NCBI GenBank assembly: GCA_964536075.1
Contig: CAZHWO010000002.1
Coordinates: forward strand, 1 to 44,186
Length of the DNA stretch: 44,186 nt
Reading direction: 5' to 3'
Source of the DNA: JAAZHK01 sp964536075
GTDB lineage: Bacteria > Bacillota_I > Bacilli_A > RF39 > UBA660
Shown: positions 6,959-15,574 of the stretch, one piece after another
How the letters are laid out: each line of letters opens with the position of its first letter
How positions within the stretch are numbered: the first letter of the stretch is position 1
Made by a program: the position numbers and the translations under genes
The notes under the pieces: model-generated
The model's database searches: none
What the model saw: the letters and a program-made list of their open reading frames with translations, nothing else
Told to the model about the DNA's origin: nothing

Positions 6959-7810
6959 TTAAATTTTTTTTTCGTTTCTAAAAGTGTTAATTATTTCTCG
7001 GATTGTATCTTTAATAGCGGTTTCACCACTACCAATAATTTTTCTAGGATCATATACTTGTTGATTATTAGCAATAAAAGTCCGCACAGCTTTTGACCAA
7101 TTAACTTGCAGCTCAGTATTAATATTAATTTTGCTTGTTCCACAATTAATAGCTTTTATAATTTTCTCTTTACTAACACCGGTTCCTCCATGTAATACAA
7201 GCGGAATGCCAGTTTTTTTACTTATTTCTTGCATACTTTCAAAATCAATTTTTTCTTCACCATTATATAAACCATGAACCGTTCCTAAAGCTGGGGCAAG
7301 CATAGTGATATTAGTTTGTTTAGCCAATTCCAAAGCATCTTCTACGGAAGCATATTTTATTCCACTAGCATGACCATCCTCTACTCCACCAATATAGCCA
7401 ATTTCGGCTTCAACACTTACCTCATATTTTTGAGCATAGGCAACAACTTTTCTCGTATCTAAAATGTTTTGTTCTAACGGTTCCTTGGAAGCATCGAGCA
7501 TGACCGAAGTAAAACCACTATTAATGGCTTTTTTACATGATTCAACACTGTCTCCATGATCTAAGTGTAAGACAACTGGAATGGTAATTTTTAAATCTTT
7601 AATCAATCCTTTTACCATGCTAGCAACGGTGTTATACCCGCCCATATGTTGACAAGCGCCTTCACTGACGCCCAAAATAACAGGATATTGTTGGTTTTGG
7701 CACTCCTCTAAAATATATTTTGTCCATTCTAAATTATTAATATTGAATTGGGGTATAGCATAACCTTTAGCTTTGGCTTGGGTCAAAATTTTTTTAGCAT
7801 TTACTAACAT
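6959..7810 (-). CDS. fba: Class II fructose-bisphosphate aldolase
   Basis: Zinc-dependent glycolytic aldolase (FBP to DHAP and GAP), 283 residues, the length of the FbaA/GatY subgroup. Zinc ligands are seen in LHLDHGD, EAEIGYIGGVEDG, GTVHG and VLHGGTG; NINTELQ carries the substrate-binding Asn. RBS GGTGAT precedes the ATG. A close-to-consensus sigma-A promoter (TTGACT, 17 nt, TATGAT) leaves only a short leader. Tagatose-bisphosphate aldolase is the alternative, but the fba-murA context favours the housekeeping enzyme. Confidence 0.94.
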   Translation of the reverse strand: MLVNAKKILTQAKAKGYAIPQFNINNLEWTKYILEECQNQQYPVILGVSEGACQHMGGYNTVASMVKGLIKDLKITIPVVLHLDHGDSVESCKKAINSGFTSVMLDASKEPLEQNILDTRKVVAYAQKYEVSVEAEIGYIGGVEDGHASGIKYASVEDALELAKQTNITMLAPALGTVHGLYNGEEKIDFESMQEISKKTGIPLVLHGGTGVSKEKIIKAINCGTSKININTELQVNWSKAVRTFIANNQQVYDPRKIIGSGETAIKDTIREIINTFRNEKKI

Positions 7811-7825
7811 ATTATCACCAAATTA

Positions 7826-7854
7826 ATCATATTCCCTATTACTTTTAAAGTCAA
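7826..7854 (-). promoter_or_regulatory. Sigma-A promoter of fba
   Basis: TTGACT, 17 nt, TATGAT on the minus strand. It sits directly after the terminator of the upstream gene and about 15 nt before the fba start codon. Confidence 0.7.
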
Positions 7855-7859
7855 ATAAA

Positions 7860-7886
7860 AACACTGAAATTTGACATTTCAGTGTT
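7860..7886 (-). terminator. Strong terminator of the 534-residue membrane protein gene
   Basis: An 11-bp perfect stem AACACTGAAAT/ATTTCAGTGTT with a 5-nt loop, then UUUUAUUU on the minus strand. Confidence 0.9.
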
Positions 7887-7896
7887 AAGATTTCTC

Positions 7897-9501
7897 TTAA
7901 TTTTTAACTTTTACTTTTTCGGTTGCACATGGACTTTGATACATCTGTCCTAAAGTATCCGTACAATTATCTACTTTTATACCAAGAGTTGCGATTGCAG
8001 ATTCAGGTGTATATTTTTGACCTTTGTGGGTTATAGAAATTTCCATAACACTAGCTACAGAGGTCACAGCCATACCGTATGAAAGAGCAACATATTGAGC
8101 AAACGGATTAACACTTTCAAGACAACCTTGGCTACTATCAGAATAGTTAAATGATTCACTTAAAACAAGGTATTTAACTACATCTTCAAAAGCTTTTTCA
8201 GTGGTTTTCTTAACCGTACTTACTCGTTTACCACTATAAGCTGCATCAATAATATTCTTTTTATCGGAAGCCATGTGTGCAACAAACTCACGATCATATT
8301 TATCAGCAAAAATAGTAGGAAGTAGTTCTTTGTTTACACTTTCAAGAAGATATGGATTATATTCTGAATTATCAATAGCTCCAGCAATTGATTCTGTACC
8401 ACCAGCATGAGCTGCTTGAACAGGACCACTTTTGATAGCATTCATAATCTGATCTTCTGTGTAACCATAACTATACGGATCAATTCCATTAGCTACTAAG
8501 GTCATAATTAAGACATCTGATTTAGTAATATTATAAAATCTTGCTAATTTAGCCGTGTCAATTTTATTAGTTCCGTCTATAATAGCACTTGGGTCTACTC
8601 CAAGAACTTTATCTTTAGGTGATTTAGCTGCTTCAGTTGTATTTGGAGTAGTCATTACTACTGCTGTTTGATCATTTAAATCTATATATACTTCCCCGGC
8701 AACAGATGATAAAGCTACAGGATCCATTGGATCAAATAAATGCTCATCAACTTCAATATTACTAACTAAAGCATTAATACTGCCAACCGTAGTGTCATCA
8801 GTAGTACTTACTGTAGTCGATCCTGTGTTTCGGCCTTTAAAGCCATTAACTACCGCAATAACCCCTGTTGCAGCCAAAGCTAAAGCAACAGCAATACCAG
8901 TGATTTTTAAACCCTTTATTGAGTGATCTCCTGTGGATGCTTCACCTACTGCTACTGGCACTGGTGTTAGCTCTGGCTCTGGTGTTGGCTCTGGCTCTGG
9001 TGTTGGCTCTGGCTCTGGTATTGGCTCTGGCTCTGGTGTTGGCTCTGGTGTTGGTTCTGGTTCTGGCTCTGGCTCAGTATAAGGCGGCATTAGCTCTATT
9101 GGTTCTAAATCATCTTGTGATTCATCATTTGCATCCAATTCTTCAGCCTTTGGTTCTTCAATTGGTTCTACTGGATTTATTCCTTCCGGTTCTGGTAAAT
9201 CAACTTTTTCATCTTCTCCAGGAATCTGATTTTTAATATTTTCTTGCATAGTTATTAACTCTTGATCAGTTACTGTTTTAATAATAGCGCCTTTATCATT
9301 AGTAACTCTTTTAACAAAGAAAAGCAAAGATATTTTTTCAGGCTCTGAAAGTTTTGTTTCGTCAATAATAATTTGTTTTGTTTCCCCATTTTCTTCATAC
9401 TCTATAATAGTGTTATTGGAAACACCCAAATTCCATGTTGCACTTTGATATATTGTAGTAACTTTGATGTTTTTGTTATTTAATAAATCGTTTAAATACA
9501 T
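7897..9501 (-). CDS. Unrecognised Pro/Glu-rich single-pass membrane protein
   Basis: I do not recognise this 534-residue protein. Residues 1-95 form a mixed alpha/beta-looking N-terminal region without signal peptide. Residues 100-140 are acidic, and 143-180 are a low-complexity EP/TP repeat. One transmembrane helix lies at about 199-221 (ITGIAVALALAATGVIAVV), followed by a 310-residue C-terminal part. This has a Ser/Thr-rich linker, a helical core with three cysteines and no catalytic motif I can name. With no signal peptide, a type II topology is likely: N-terminus inside, C-terminal domain outside. ATG at 9501 follows GGGGGAG; an upstream in-frame extension lacks an RBS. A near-perfect promoter and a strong terminator make it a well-expressed single-gene unit inserted in a conserved block. 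Confidence 0.8.
   Translation of the reverse strand: MYLNDLLNNKNIKVTTIYQSATWNLGVSNNTIIEYEENGETKQIIIDETKLSEPEKISLLFFVKRVTNDKGAIIKTVTDQELITMQENIKNQIPGEDEKVDLPEPEGINPVEPIEEPKAEELDANDESQDDLEPIELMPPYTEPEPEPEPTPEPTPEPEPIPEPEPTPEPEPTPEPELTPVPVAVGEASTGDHSIKGLKITGIAVALALAATGVIAVVNGFKGRNTGSTTVSTTDDTTVGSINALVSNIEVDEHLFDPMDPVALSSVAGEVYIDLNDQTAVVMTTPNTTEAAKSPKDKVLGVDPSAIIDGTNKIDTAKLARFYNITKSDVLIMTLVANGIDPYSYGYTEDQIMNAIKSGPVQAAHAGGTESIAGAIDNSEYNPYLLESVNKELLPTIFADKYDREFVAHMASDKKNIIDAAYSGKRVSTVKKTTEKAFEDVVKYLVLSESFNYSDSSQGCLESVNPFAQYVALSYGMAVTSVASVMEISITHKGQKYTPESAIATLGIKVDNCTDTLGQMYQSPCATEKVKVKN
8960..9075. repeat. Tandem degenerate 6- and 18-bp repeats encoding the EP/TP segment
   Basis: Units of ggctct/ggtgtt (plus strand) repeat through about 115 bp, giving Glu-Pro and Thr-Pro dipeptides on the coding minus strand. 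Such an array can expand or contract by slippage in units of six bases without shifting frame, so its length may vary between strains. Confidence 0.85.
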
Positions 9502-9534
9502 ATAATTCTCCCCCTTTTTTAATGGTTGCCATGT

Positions 9535-9563
9535 ATTGTACCACATTATTTAAGAAATGTCAA
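9535..9563 (-). promoter_or_regulatory. Strong sigma-A promoter of the 534-residue protein gene
   Basis: TTGACA, 17 nt, TACAAT on the minus strand: a perfect -35 and a 5/6 -10. The -35 overlaps the last codons of mntP. Confidence 0.8.
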
Positions 9564-10096
9564 ATAGTTAAATAATAAATCGCTAAAATAATTAAAATTA
9601 TACTGCCGATAAGGATCGTCTTATTACCAAAACTTTTATTTAGTCTATTACCAATTAATAAACCTATATAAGTAAAAAAAAATGAAACAATTGCAAAGAC
9701 CATAGCCGAAATAATGATCGAGCTTTGTAAGATTCCAAAACCAACACCAATAAAGAAACTATCTAGACTAACCGATAAACCAAATAATAATAAAGAAAAA
9801 AAGTTCTTAAGTTCTTCCAATTTTTTATTATCTTTAATAGATATTAACATTTCTAAGGCAATAATAAAAAAGACACTGGCAATAAAAAGATGTTCGGGAA
9901 TTAAAATAATTTTATTAATAGCCGAACCAAAATAAAAACCGATTATGGGCATAAAGAAGTGATATAAACCAACAATGAAACTTAGTTGAATAATTTTCTT
10001 TTTATCTAATCCTAGTGTACCGTAAATAATAGATAAAGAAAAAGCATCCATACTTAGACTTATTCCTAGTATGATGCTTATGATAAAGTCCTTCAT
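9560..10096 (-). CDS. mntP: MntP-family manganese efflux pump
   Basis: Predicted Mn(II) exporter of 178 residues with six membrane helices in two three-helix halves. Each half carries the conserved acidic motif of the family: SMDAFSLSI near the N-terminus and SLDSFFIGVGFG in the middle. ATG at 10096 follows AGAGGGTGAT; three extra upstream codons from a GTG are rejected. It follows spoIIR by 41 nt. B. subtilis has mntP (ywlD) in the same prfA-prmC-spoIIR neighbourhood, which supports the name. An Mn-sensing riboswitch is often found before mntP in other bacteria; I see no room for one here. Confidence 0.88.
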   Translation of the reverse strand: MKDFIISIILGISLSMDAFSLSIIYGTLGLDKKKIIQLSFIVGLYHFFMPIIGFYFGSAINKIILIPEHLFIASVFFIIALEMLISIKDNKKLEELKNFFSLLLFGLSVSLDSFFIGVGFGILQSSIIISAMVFAIVSFFFTYIGLLIGNRLNKSFGNKTILIGSIILIILAIYYLTI

Positions 10097-10137
10097 TAAT
10101 ATCACCCTCTTTTAAATATTATTGATGATACTAATAT

Positions 10138-10662
10138 TTAATTCAAAAACTTTGCGATTAATTCCGATACAAAAAATTTATATTCTACTTCATCACTATC
10201 TTCAGCTTCTAATAAACATAGAGGAGGAAAGAGAACACACCAGAAATTATTTCCTGCCCCTTCTCCCAAAGTAACTACTAATGATTCATAATATCCTTCT
10301 TGGTATGTAACCCCTTTATAAACTTTATCGGGAAAATAATTTTGACCAAAGTTAACAGTAAAATTAGTGTCATTCTTATACTTATTTAACGTCTGCTTGA
10401 CATTGTATTTAATATCTTCTAGGTTATTTACTATTATTTGTTGGGCTTCTGATACATTTTTACTATCTTTTAACTTGTCATAGATATTAGTTTTTAAATT
10501 GGTGACTACTTGTTCTTTAATATATTGATCTTCAGGGGTATTGCTGTTAGCAATGACTCTTATTCGTAAAGCTTCATCGGGAATTATTAATGCCTCACTT
10601 TTATTTATTATTAAAGTTATAATAACTAAGGTAAGCAGCATTAGAGTAAAAACTTTTTTCAT
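10138..10662 (-). CDS. spoIIR: SpoIIR, forespore signal for pro-sigma-E processing
   Basis: Secreted sporulation protein, made in the forespore under sigma-F in Bacillus. It triggers SpoIIGA to cleave pro-sigma-E in the mother cell. It is 174 residues. An N-terminal hydrophobic signal (about 4-20) leads to the family motif LRIRVIANSNTPEDQ, then VNFGQNYFPDKVY and the hallmark NNFWCVLFPPLCLLE near the C-terminus. RBS AGGTGG precedes the ATG, but it lies inside an inverted repeat (10663-10704). It is placed directly after prmC, as in Bacillus. With spoIIID, spoIIQ and gerQ it makes a sporulating host very likely. Confidence 0.96.
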   Translation of the reverse strand: MKKVFTLMLLTLVIITLIINKSEALIIPDEALRIRVIANSNTPEDQYIKEQVVTNLKTNIYDKLKDSKNVSEAQQIIVNNLEDIKYNVKQTLNKYKNDTNFTVNFGQNYFPDKVYKGVTYQEGYYESLVVTLGEGAGNNFWCVLFPPLCLLEAEDSDEVEYKFFVSELIAKFLN

Positions 10663-10704
10663 AATAAAACCACCTTTCTATATAAATATTGAAGTGGTTT
10701 TATT
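10663..10704 (-). promoter_or_regulatory. Inverted repeat masking the spoIIR ribosome binding site
   Basis: AATAAAACCAC (10694-10704 read on minus) pairs perfectly with GTGGTTTTATT (10663-10673), an 11-bp stem with a 20-nt loop. The second arm takes in the GTGG of the spoIIR Shine-Dalgarno and abuts the start codon. No U-run follows on the minus strand, so it looks more like a translation block on read-through mRNA from prmC than a terminator. On the plus strand it is followed by a T-run, but no plus gene precedes it. Confidence 0.5.
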
Positions 10705-10707
10705 TTT

Positions 10708-11523
10708 TTATTCACAATTATGAGTTACAAATATCATCCTATTTCGATTTTGTAAATCTTTTTCAACTTTTATGGTTACATTGGGTAAATATTTATTAAC
10801 AAGATTAACGATATCCTTTGCTTGGTTATGGCCAATTTCCAAGGCTAGAAGGAAGCGATCTTTAGTTGTTAATGCTACTCTTTTTAGAATTTGGTCATAA
10901 TATTTTAGACCATTTTCACCACCATATAGAGCTAGATGGGGTTCATTATTTTTTACTAAGGCATCAATTGATTCATCGTCTCTTATATATGGAGGATTAG
11001 ATATAATAATATCATATTTATCAGTAACTAAATCGAGCATATCTCCTTTAACGATAGCAACGTCAGCCTTTAACTTTCGTTTATTTTTCCGAGCCACTTT
11101 TAAAGCTTTAGTACTTATATCTAACAGGGTTACCTGAAGGTTGGGGCATTCTTTTTTAATAGTTATGCCAATGGCCCCGGTTCCACAGCCTAAATCAATT
11201 AATTTACCTACATTATGAAAATATTTATTGATGTAGGCCAAGGTTTTTTCTACTAATAGTTCCGTTTCAAATCGCGGAATTAAAACTTGTTCGTTAACAA
11301 GAAAATCGTAGCCATAAAAAGTCGTTTTACCAAGAACATATTGTAACGGCTTCCCGGCTAATAGCTTTTTAACAGCGTTTTCATAGTTGAAAAAGATATC
11401 ACTTGATATCTCTTCTTCTAAATCAAGAACTAAATTAGGTTTATCTAAAAGATAGCTAATAAGCCGTTTCTTATCTTTGATTGATATCTGTTTATTATAA
11501 TCTAAAAGATCCTTAATGGTCAT
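10708..11523 (-). CDS. prmC: Release factor glutamine methyltransferase (PrmC/HemK)
   Basis: Methylates the Gln of the GGQ motif in RF1 and RF2 using SAM. It is 271 residues: an N-terminal helical domain, then a Rossmann methyltransferase fold with LGCGTG at 111-116 and catalytic NPPYI at 176-180. It overlaps the 3' end of prfA, its substrate's gene, by 11 nt, so translation is probably coupled. No separate RBS is needed beyond the prfA tail. Confidence 0.96.
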   Translation of the reverse strand: MTIKDLLDYNKQISIKDKKRLISYLLDKPNLVLDLEEEISSDIFFNYENAVKKLLAGKPLQYVLGKTTFYGYDFLVNEQVLIPRFETELLVEKTLAYINKYFHNVGKLIDLGCGTGAIGITIKKECPNLQVTLLDISTKALKVARKNKRKLKADVAIVKGDMLDLVTDKYDIIISNPPYIRDDESIDALVKNNEPHLALYGGENGLKYYDQILKRVALTTKDRFLLALEIGHNQAKDIVNLVNKYLPNVTIKVEKDLQNRNRMIFVTHNCE

Positions 11524-12580
11524 TATTTTTTTCCTTTAATCTTCTGTTTTGATCTTCAGCTATTAAGGCATCAATAATATCTTCTAAGTCACCTTCTATA
11601 ACGCGATCTAATTGCTTAGTAGTATAATTGATACGATGATCGGTAACGCGGTTTTGAGGATAGTTGTAAGTTCTGATTTTTTCACTTCGATCGCCAGTAC
11701 CAATCTTATTTTTTCGTTCAGCTCCTAATTCTTTATCTCGTTCCTGCATTTTTAAATCATATAACCTTGCTTGGAGAATCTTTATCGCTTTTTCTTTATT
11801 CTTAATTTGTGATCTTTCCGTTTGAGAATAAACAACTAATCCGGTAGGAATATGAGTAAGTCTTACAGCAGAATCGGTAGTATTTACTCCTTGCCCACCA
11901 CATCCGGAACTCCTCGTAATATCAATTCGTACTTCATTCATATCTAGATCGGAATCAATATCCTCTACTTCAGGCATAACTAGGACGGTGGCTGTCGAGG
12001 TATGTATACGACCTTGCGTTTCTGTTTCCGGAACCCTTTGAACGCGATGTGATCCACTTTCATATTTAAACTTGGCATAGGCATTATGACCTTTAACCAA
12101 AAATTCCACTTGCGTAAAGCCACCACTTTCTCCTTCAATAGCGTTTAATAATTCAACAGTAAACCCTTCATTGATAGCATACTTGGTGTACATACGATAT
12201 AAATCACCAGCAAAGATATTAGCTTCATCCCCACCGGCAGCCCCTCTTATTTCAATAATAACGTTTTTGCCATCATTAGGATCTTTAGGAATTAATAATT
12301 TCTCTAATAATAATAGTAACACTTCTCCTGATGATTCTAATCGAGGTAGCTCTTCTTGAGCCATATCTTTTAATTCAGGATCTTTAAGCATTTCCTTAGC
12401 AACATTTATATCTTCTAGAACCTGTTTATATTTACGATATGTCTGAACAGTCTCTTCTAAAGAGGCAATCTCTTTGGAAATTTCTCTAGTTAGATTTAAA
12501 TTAGTAATTGTTTCTGGTTGGATTAATTTAGCAGTTAAATCTTGGTATTTTTTTGCAATATTTTCTAGTGTTTCAATCAT
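11513..12580 (-). CDS. prfA: Peptide chain release factor 1
   Basis: Decodes UAA and UAG stop codons and releases the peptide. It is 355 residues, with the PxT-type anticodon motif (PET, 184-186) and the catalytic GGQ at 228-230 in SSGCGGQGVN. RBS AAAGGTGAT precedes the ATG. It follows rpoE with a terminator between and forms an operon with prmC. UAG and UAA stops are used across the window, consistent with active RF1. Confidence 0.97.
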   Translation of the reverse strand: MIETLENIAKKYQDLTAKLIQPETITNLNLTREISKEIASLEETVQTYRKYKQVLEDINVAKEMLKDPELKDMAQEELPRLESSGEVLLLLLEKLLIPKDPNDGKNVIIEIRGAAGGDEANIFAGDLYRMYTKYAINEGFTVELLNAIEGESGGFTQVEFLVKGHNAYAKFKYESGSHRVQRVPETETQGRIHTSTATVLVMPEVEDIDSDLDMNEVRIDITRSSGCGGQGVNTTDSAVRLTHIPTGLVVYSQTERSQIKNKEKAIKILQARLYDLKMQERDKELGAERKNKIGTGDRSEKIRTYNYPQNRVTDHRINYTTKQLDRVIEGDLEDIIDALIAEDQNRRLKEKNNDH

Positions 12581-12622
12581 TTAGATCACCTTTCTTTCCA
12601 TATTATAGCACAAAGATTAAAA

Positions 12623-12650
12623 AACTAGAATTATTCTTCTAATTCTAGTT
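12623..12650 (-). terminator. Terminator of rpoE
   Basis: An 11-bp stem AACTAGAATTA/TAATTCTAGTT with a 6-nt loop, followed by a short U-rich tract on the minus strand. It overlaps the rpoE stop. Confidence 0.7.
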
Positions 12651-13071
12651 CGTCTTCACTTAAAACAACCAGGTCCTTTAATTCATTTTCAGTATCTATT
12701 TCAAGCAAGTCATCTTTATCATCATAAGATTCTTCTAATTCTTCTTCAATAAGATCTTCCGATTCTTCTTTTAGACTGTCTAACTCATCTTCATCTTCGT
12801 CGATAGCCACTATAACTTTGTCAGAGGTATGGCGACTTCTTAAATCCCAATTTCCATTAGGTAAAGATAAAAATCTTTTATCAATAGTCAAAGAAGTGTA
12901 GTAATCACCTATTTTATTTTCATAAGCTTTCTCAGACAAATCTAATAATTTAACGATTTCTTTAAATAGGTCAGCCGTTTTCATAGTTCCTTTTTCTTCC
13001 AAAAGTTTTACTGTTATATCCCTATATGACAATAATTCAAGTTCTTCTCTTGGCATCTCATATATACTCAT
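12631..13071 (-). CDS. rpoE: RNA polymerase delta subunit
   Basis: Accessory RNA polymerase subunit of Bacillota that helps recycle polymerase and sharpen promoter choice. It is 146 residues: an N-terminal HARE-HTH domain (about 12-85, with GTMKTADLF and the NGNWDLR motif) and a very acidic disordered tail rich in D and E. The ATG at 13071 has GGGAGG just upstream. rpoE lies near fba and prfA in B. subtilis as well. Confidence 0.94.
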   Translation of the reverse strand: MSIYEMPREELELLSYRDITVKLLEEKGTMKTADLFKEIVKLLDLSEKAYENKIGDYYTSLTIDKRFLSLPNGNWDLRSRHTSDKVIVAIDEDEDELDSLKEESEDLIEEELEESYDDKDDLLEIDTENELKDLVVLSEDELELEE

Positions 13072-13137
13072 ATATACCTCCCAATTTATTAATTTTCTAA
13101 AATATTATATGTTAACTTATACATATAATTAATATAC

Positions 13138-13165
13138 ATACTATCAAAAATTTATATAATGTCAA
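13138..13165 (-). promoter_or_regulatory. Candidate promoter of rpoE
   Basis: A perfect TTGACA -35 followed after 16 nt by TAGTAT on the minus strand, just past the end of the upstream gene. The -10 is only fair. Confidence 0.45.
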
Positions 13166-13171
13166 GATATT

Positions 13172-13531
13172 TTAAAATATTTTTATTTCAAAAGGGAATC
13201 TTTCATCACCATTTAGCACTTCATAGGAAATAAATAAATTTTGATGATCCGCTATAAAACTAGTTGTATGTATTTTTAAATCAACCGATTCCTTGGATTC
13301 CTTCAATAGATATGTACAAGTAGTTATTTCTTTTTCTCTAAAGAATAACTCCGTCTTAGTTTCATCATTTTCCTTAATAATACTCTTACTAGTTAAATCA
13401 ATAATAATTTTATTGTTATTCTGATCGTAAAGATAAAATTTATTATCTTTTGGCACATAATTTCCCGTTAAAGTCATCTCTTCTTCATCATAGATGTTTT
13501 TAATTTTACCAATTATATTTTTTTTATTCAT
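13172..13531 (-). CDS. DUF1934 (YwiB-like) beta-barrel protein
   Basis: A 119-residue soluble protein rich in predicted beta strands. It resembles DUF1934/YwiB, a lipocalin-like barrel of unknown function encoded before argS in many Bacilli. Supporting features are the GKIKNIYDEEEMTLTGNYVPKDNKFYLYD-type N-terminal layout, a central Thr/Glu-rich strand and the C-terminal SYEVLNGDERFPFEIKI region. The ATG at 13531 follows GAGGCGG; a TTG four codons upstream is rejected. No argS follows here, but rpoE does, as nearby in B. subtilis. Family assignment is from memory of pattern, so moderate. Confidence 0.65.
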   Translation of the reverse strand: MNKKNIIGKIKNIYDEEEMTLTGNYVPKDNKFYLYDQNNNKIIIDLTSKSIIKENDETKTELFFREKEITTCTYLLKESKESVDLKIHTTSFIADHQNLFISYEVLNGDERFPFEIKIF

Positions 13532-13560
13532 TACCCGCCTCAAATACTAAAGGCATTATA

Positions 13561-13589
13561 ACATATTTAAGAAATTTGTTACATATTTT
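13561..13589 (+). promoter_or_regulatory. Candidate sigma-E-like promoter of the class A PBP gene
   Basis: ACATATT, 14 nt, CATATTTT, placed 36 nt upstream of the ATG. It matches the sigma-E pattern KMATATT-14-CATACANT at 6/7 and 6/8, the same spacing as seen before spoIIID and gerQ. Chance is possible in this AT-rich gap. Confidence 0.35.
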
Positions 13590-13624
13590 TAATATTTTTA
13601 CCGATACTATCTCTAGGTGATAGT

Positions 13625-15574
13625 ATGAAATTTTTAAAGTTCTTGGCCTTCTTTATTATAGGTTGCTTTCTGCTATTTACCATTTTCTGGGTTGGCGCAA
13701 ATATATATGCTAAAATGGCACCAAAGATTGCTATTAATGGCGCTAATAACTTAGCAATATATGATATAAATAATAATCTAGTTTTTTCGGGTAATGAAGA
13801 TCAAAATTGGATACCACTAGAAGATATTTCTAAAAATGTCATTAATGCAACTATTGCCAGTGAAGATAAAAATTTTTATAGCCATCATGGTTTTGATTTT
13901 TTAAGAATAATAAAATCCTTGGCTATCAACATTATTTCAAAAGAAACAGTTCAAGGAGCATCAACAATTACTCAACAGTATGCCAGAAACCTTTTTTTGG
14001 ATTTTAATAAAACATGGAAACGTAAATGGAAAGAAATGTGGGTAGCTATTGAATTGGAAAATCATTATTCTAAAGATGAGATATTAGAAGGTTATTTAAA
14101 TACGATTAATTACGGTCATGGGATGTTTGGAATAGAAAAGGCTAGTAAATATTATTTTAATAAGAGTGCTAAAGATTTAACTTTAGCTGAAGCAACTATT
14201 TTAGTTGGTATTCCCAAATCACCAGCTAATTATTCGCCAATTGTTAATTATGACCTAGCAAGAGAAAGACAATTACTTGTTTTAAGAACGATGGTCAGAA
14301 ATAAATATATTACAGAGGAAGAAAAAAAAGAAATTTATAATACTAAATTAGAATTTTATGGTAAAGAGAATAATAATGAATCCTCAACAGTTATGTATTA
14401 TAAAGATGCTGTTATTAGTGAACTAGAAGATATTAGTAGTATACCTGATTCTTACATTGAAACTGGAGGTCTTAAGGTTTATACCAATCTCAATATAGAT
14501 TATCAAAATAATTTGGAAAACAATGCCACGAAGGATTTGGCAAATAATAGTGAATTACAAGTATCTGGGGTAATTATGGAACCAAGCACAGGAAAAATTT
14601 TAGCTCTTATGGGAGGAAGAAATTACTATGAATCGCAGTTTAATCGAGCTCTTTCCTCTAAAAGACAGGTTGGTTCAACCATGAAACCTTTTTTATATTA
14701 TGCCGCATTAGAAAATGGTTTTACCGCTAGTACCTCTTTTTTAAGTGAACCAACTACTTTCGCAGTAGGAGAACAAACCTATTCCCCAAAGAATGCTGGT
14801 AATATTTATGGTAATAAAACGATATCTCTAGCCGCCGCTATTGCTTATTCAGAAAATGTTTTTGCTATTAAAACGCATCTTTTTTTAGGAGAAGAAACAC
14901 TAGTAGAAATAGCTAAACGCGTCGGCATTAAGGAAGAATTAAAACCAATTGTTTCACTACCTTTAGGAACGGTGGAAATAAATATTATCGATTTAACAAC
15001 TGGCTATGCTACTTTAGCAAATGGAGGATATAAAATAACACCGCATTTTATCGAAAAAGTAGAAGATAGCGAAGGAAATATTTTATATGAATATAAATAT
15101 AGTAACGATTTAGTTTTAAATACAAGTTTGACTTTTATCTTAAATGAATTATTAACGACAACCTATGATTCAACTTTTATTGACTATAACTACCCTACTA
15201 CTATTAGTATTGCTCCTAAAATGTCTAAAAAATATGCCGTTAAATCAGGATCAACAACAACGGATAACTGGAATATTGGATATAATAAAGAATTGCTTAC
15301 AGCTGTTTGGATTGGTTATGATGATAATAAGAAAATTGGATCAGGTAATTTTTATTATGCTAAAAATATCTGGATTGATACAATGGAAGCTTGTCTAAAA
15401 GAACATAAAGATGCTTGGTATGATATTCCTAGTAATGTAGTAGGTGTTTTTATTGATCCAATTAGTGGTACCTTAGCAACGGAAACAACACAAAAAAAGA
15501 AGCTTATGTACTATATTAAAGGAACACAACCTTCGGCAAATACTTCCAATAATGAAGAACCTACTGGTCAATAA
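13625..15574 (+). CDS. Class A penicillin-binding protein (GT51 plus transpeptidase)
   Basis: Bifunctional peptidoglycan synthase of 649 residues. An N-terminal membrane anchor lies at about 5-27. The GT51 domain carries catalytic E80 in ASEDKNFYSHHG and QGASTITQQYARNLFL. The transpeptidase domain has S351-T-M-K354, S409-E-N411 and K540-S-G. The C-terminus is a short Thr/Asn-rich tail with no PASTA domain. Size and gene neighbourhood resemble B. subtilis PbpG/PbpF, the sporulation-linked class A PBPs. A sigma-E-like promoter upstream and proximity to gerQ support a sporulation role. RBS AGGTGAT precedes the ATG. The last 14 nt overlap the convergent pduL. Confidence 0.93.
   Translation: MKFLKFLAFFIIGCFLLFTIFWVGANIYAKMAPKIAINGANNLAIYDINNNLVFSGNEDQNWIPLEDISKNVINATIASEDKNFYSHHGFDFLRIIKSLAINIISKETVQGASTITQQYARNLFLDFNKTWKRKWKEMWVAIELENHYSKDEILEGYLNTINYGHGMFGIEKASKYYFNKSAKDLTLAEATILVGIPKSPANYSPIVNYDLARERQLLVLRTMVRNKYITEEEKKEIYNTKLEFYGKENNNESSTVMYYKDAVISELEDISSIPDSYIETGGLKVYTNLNIDYQNNLENNATKDLANNSELQVSGVIMEPSTGKILALMGGRNYYESQFNRALSSKRQVGSTMKPFLYYAALENGFTASTSFLSEPTTFAVGEQTYSPKNAGNIYGNKTISLAAAIAYSENVFAIKTHLFLGEETLVEIAKRVGIKEELKPIVSLPLGTVEINIIDLTTGYATLANGGYKITPHFIEKVEDSEGNILYEYKYSNDLVLNTSLTFILNELLTTTYDSTFIDYNYPTTISIAPKMSKKYAVKSGSTTTDNWNIGYNKELLTAVWIGYDDNKKIGSGNFYYAKNIWIDTMEACLKEHKDAWYDIPSNVVGVFIDPISGTLATETTQKKKLMYYIKGTQPSANTSNNEEPTGQ

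Noticed and set aside
8960..9075. Possible CRISPR-like array
   Set aside because: The repeats are short, contiguous and in frame with a coding sequence; there are no spacers.
8919..9236. A plus-strand ORF made almost only of Leu, Ala and Val
   Set aside because: It is the antisense reading of the EP/TP repeat in the minus-strand gene. It has no RBS and no recognisable protein character.
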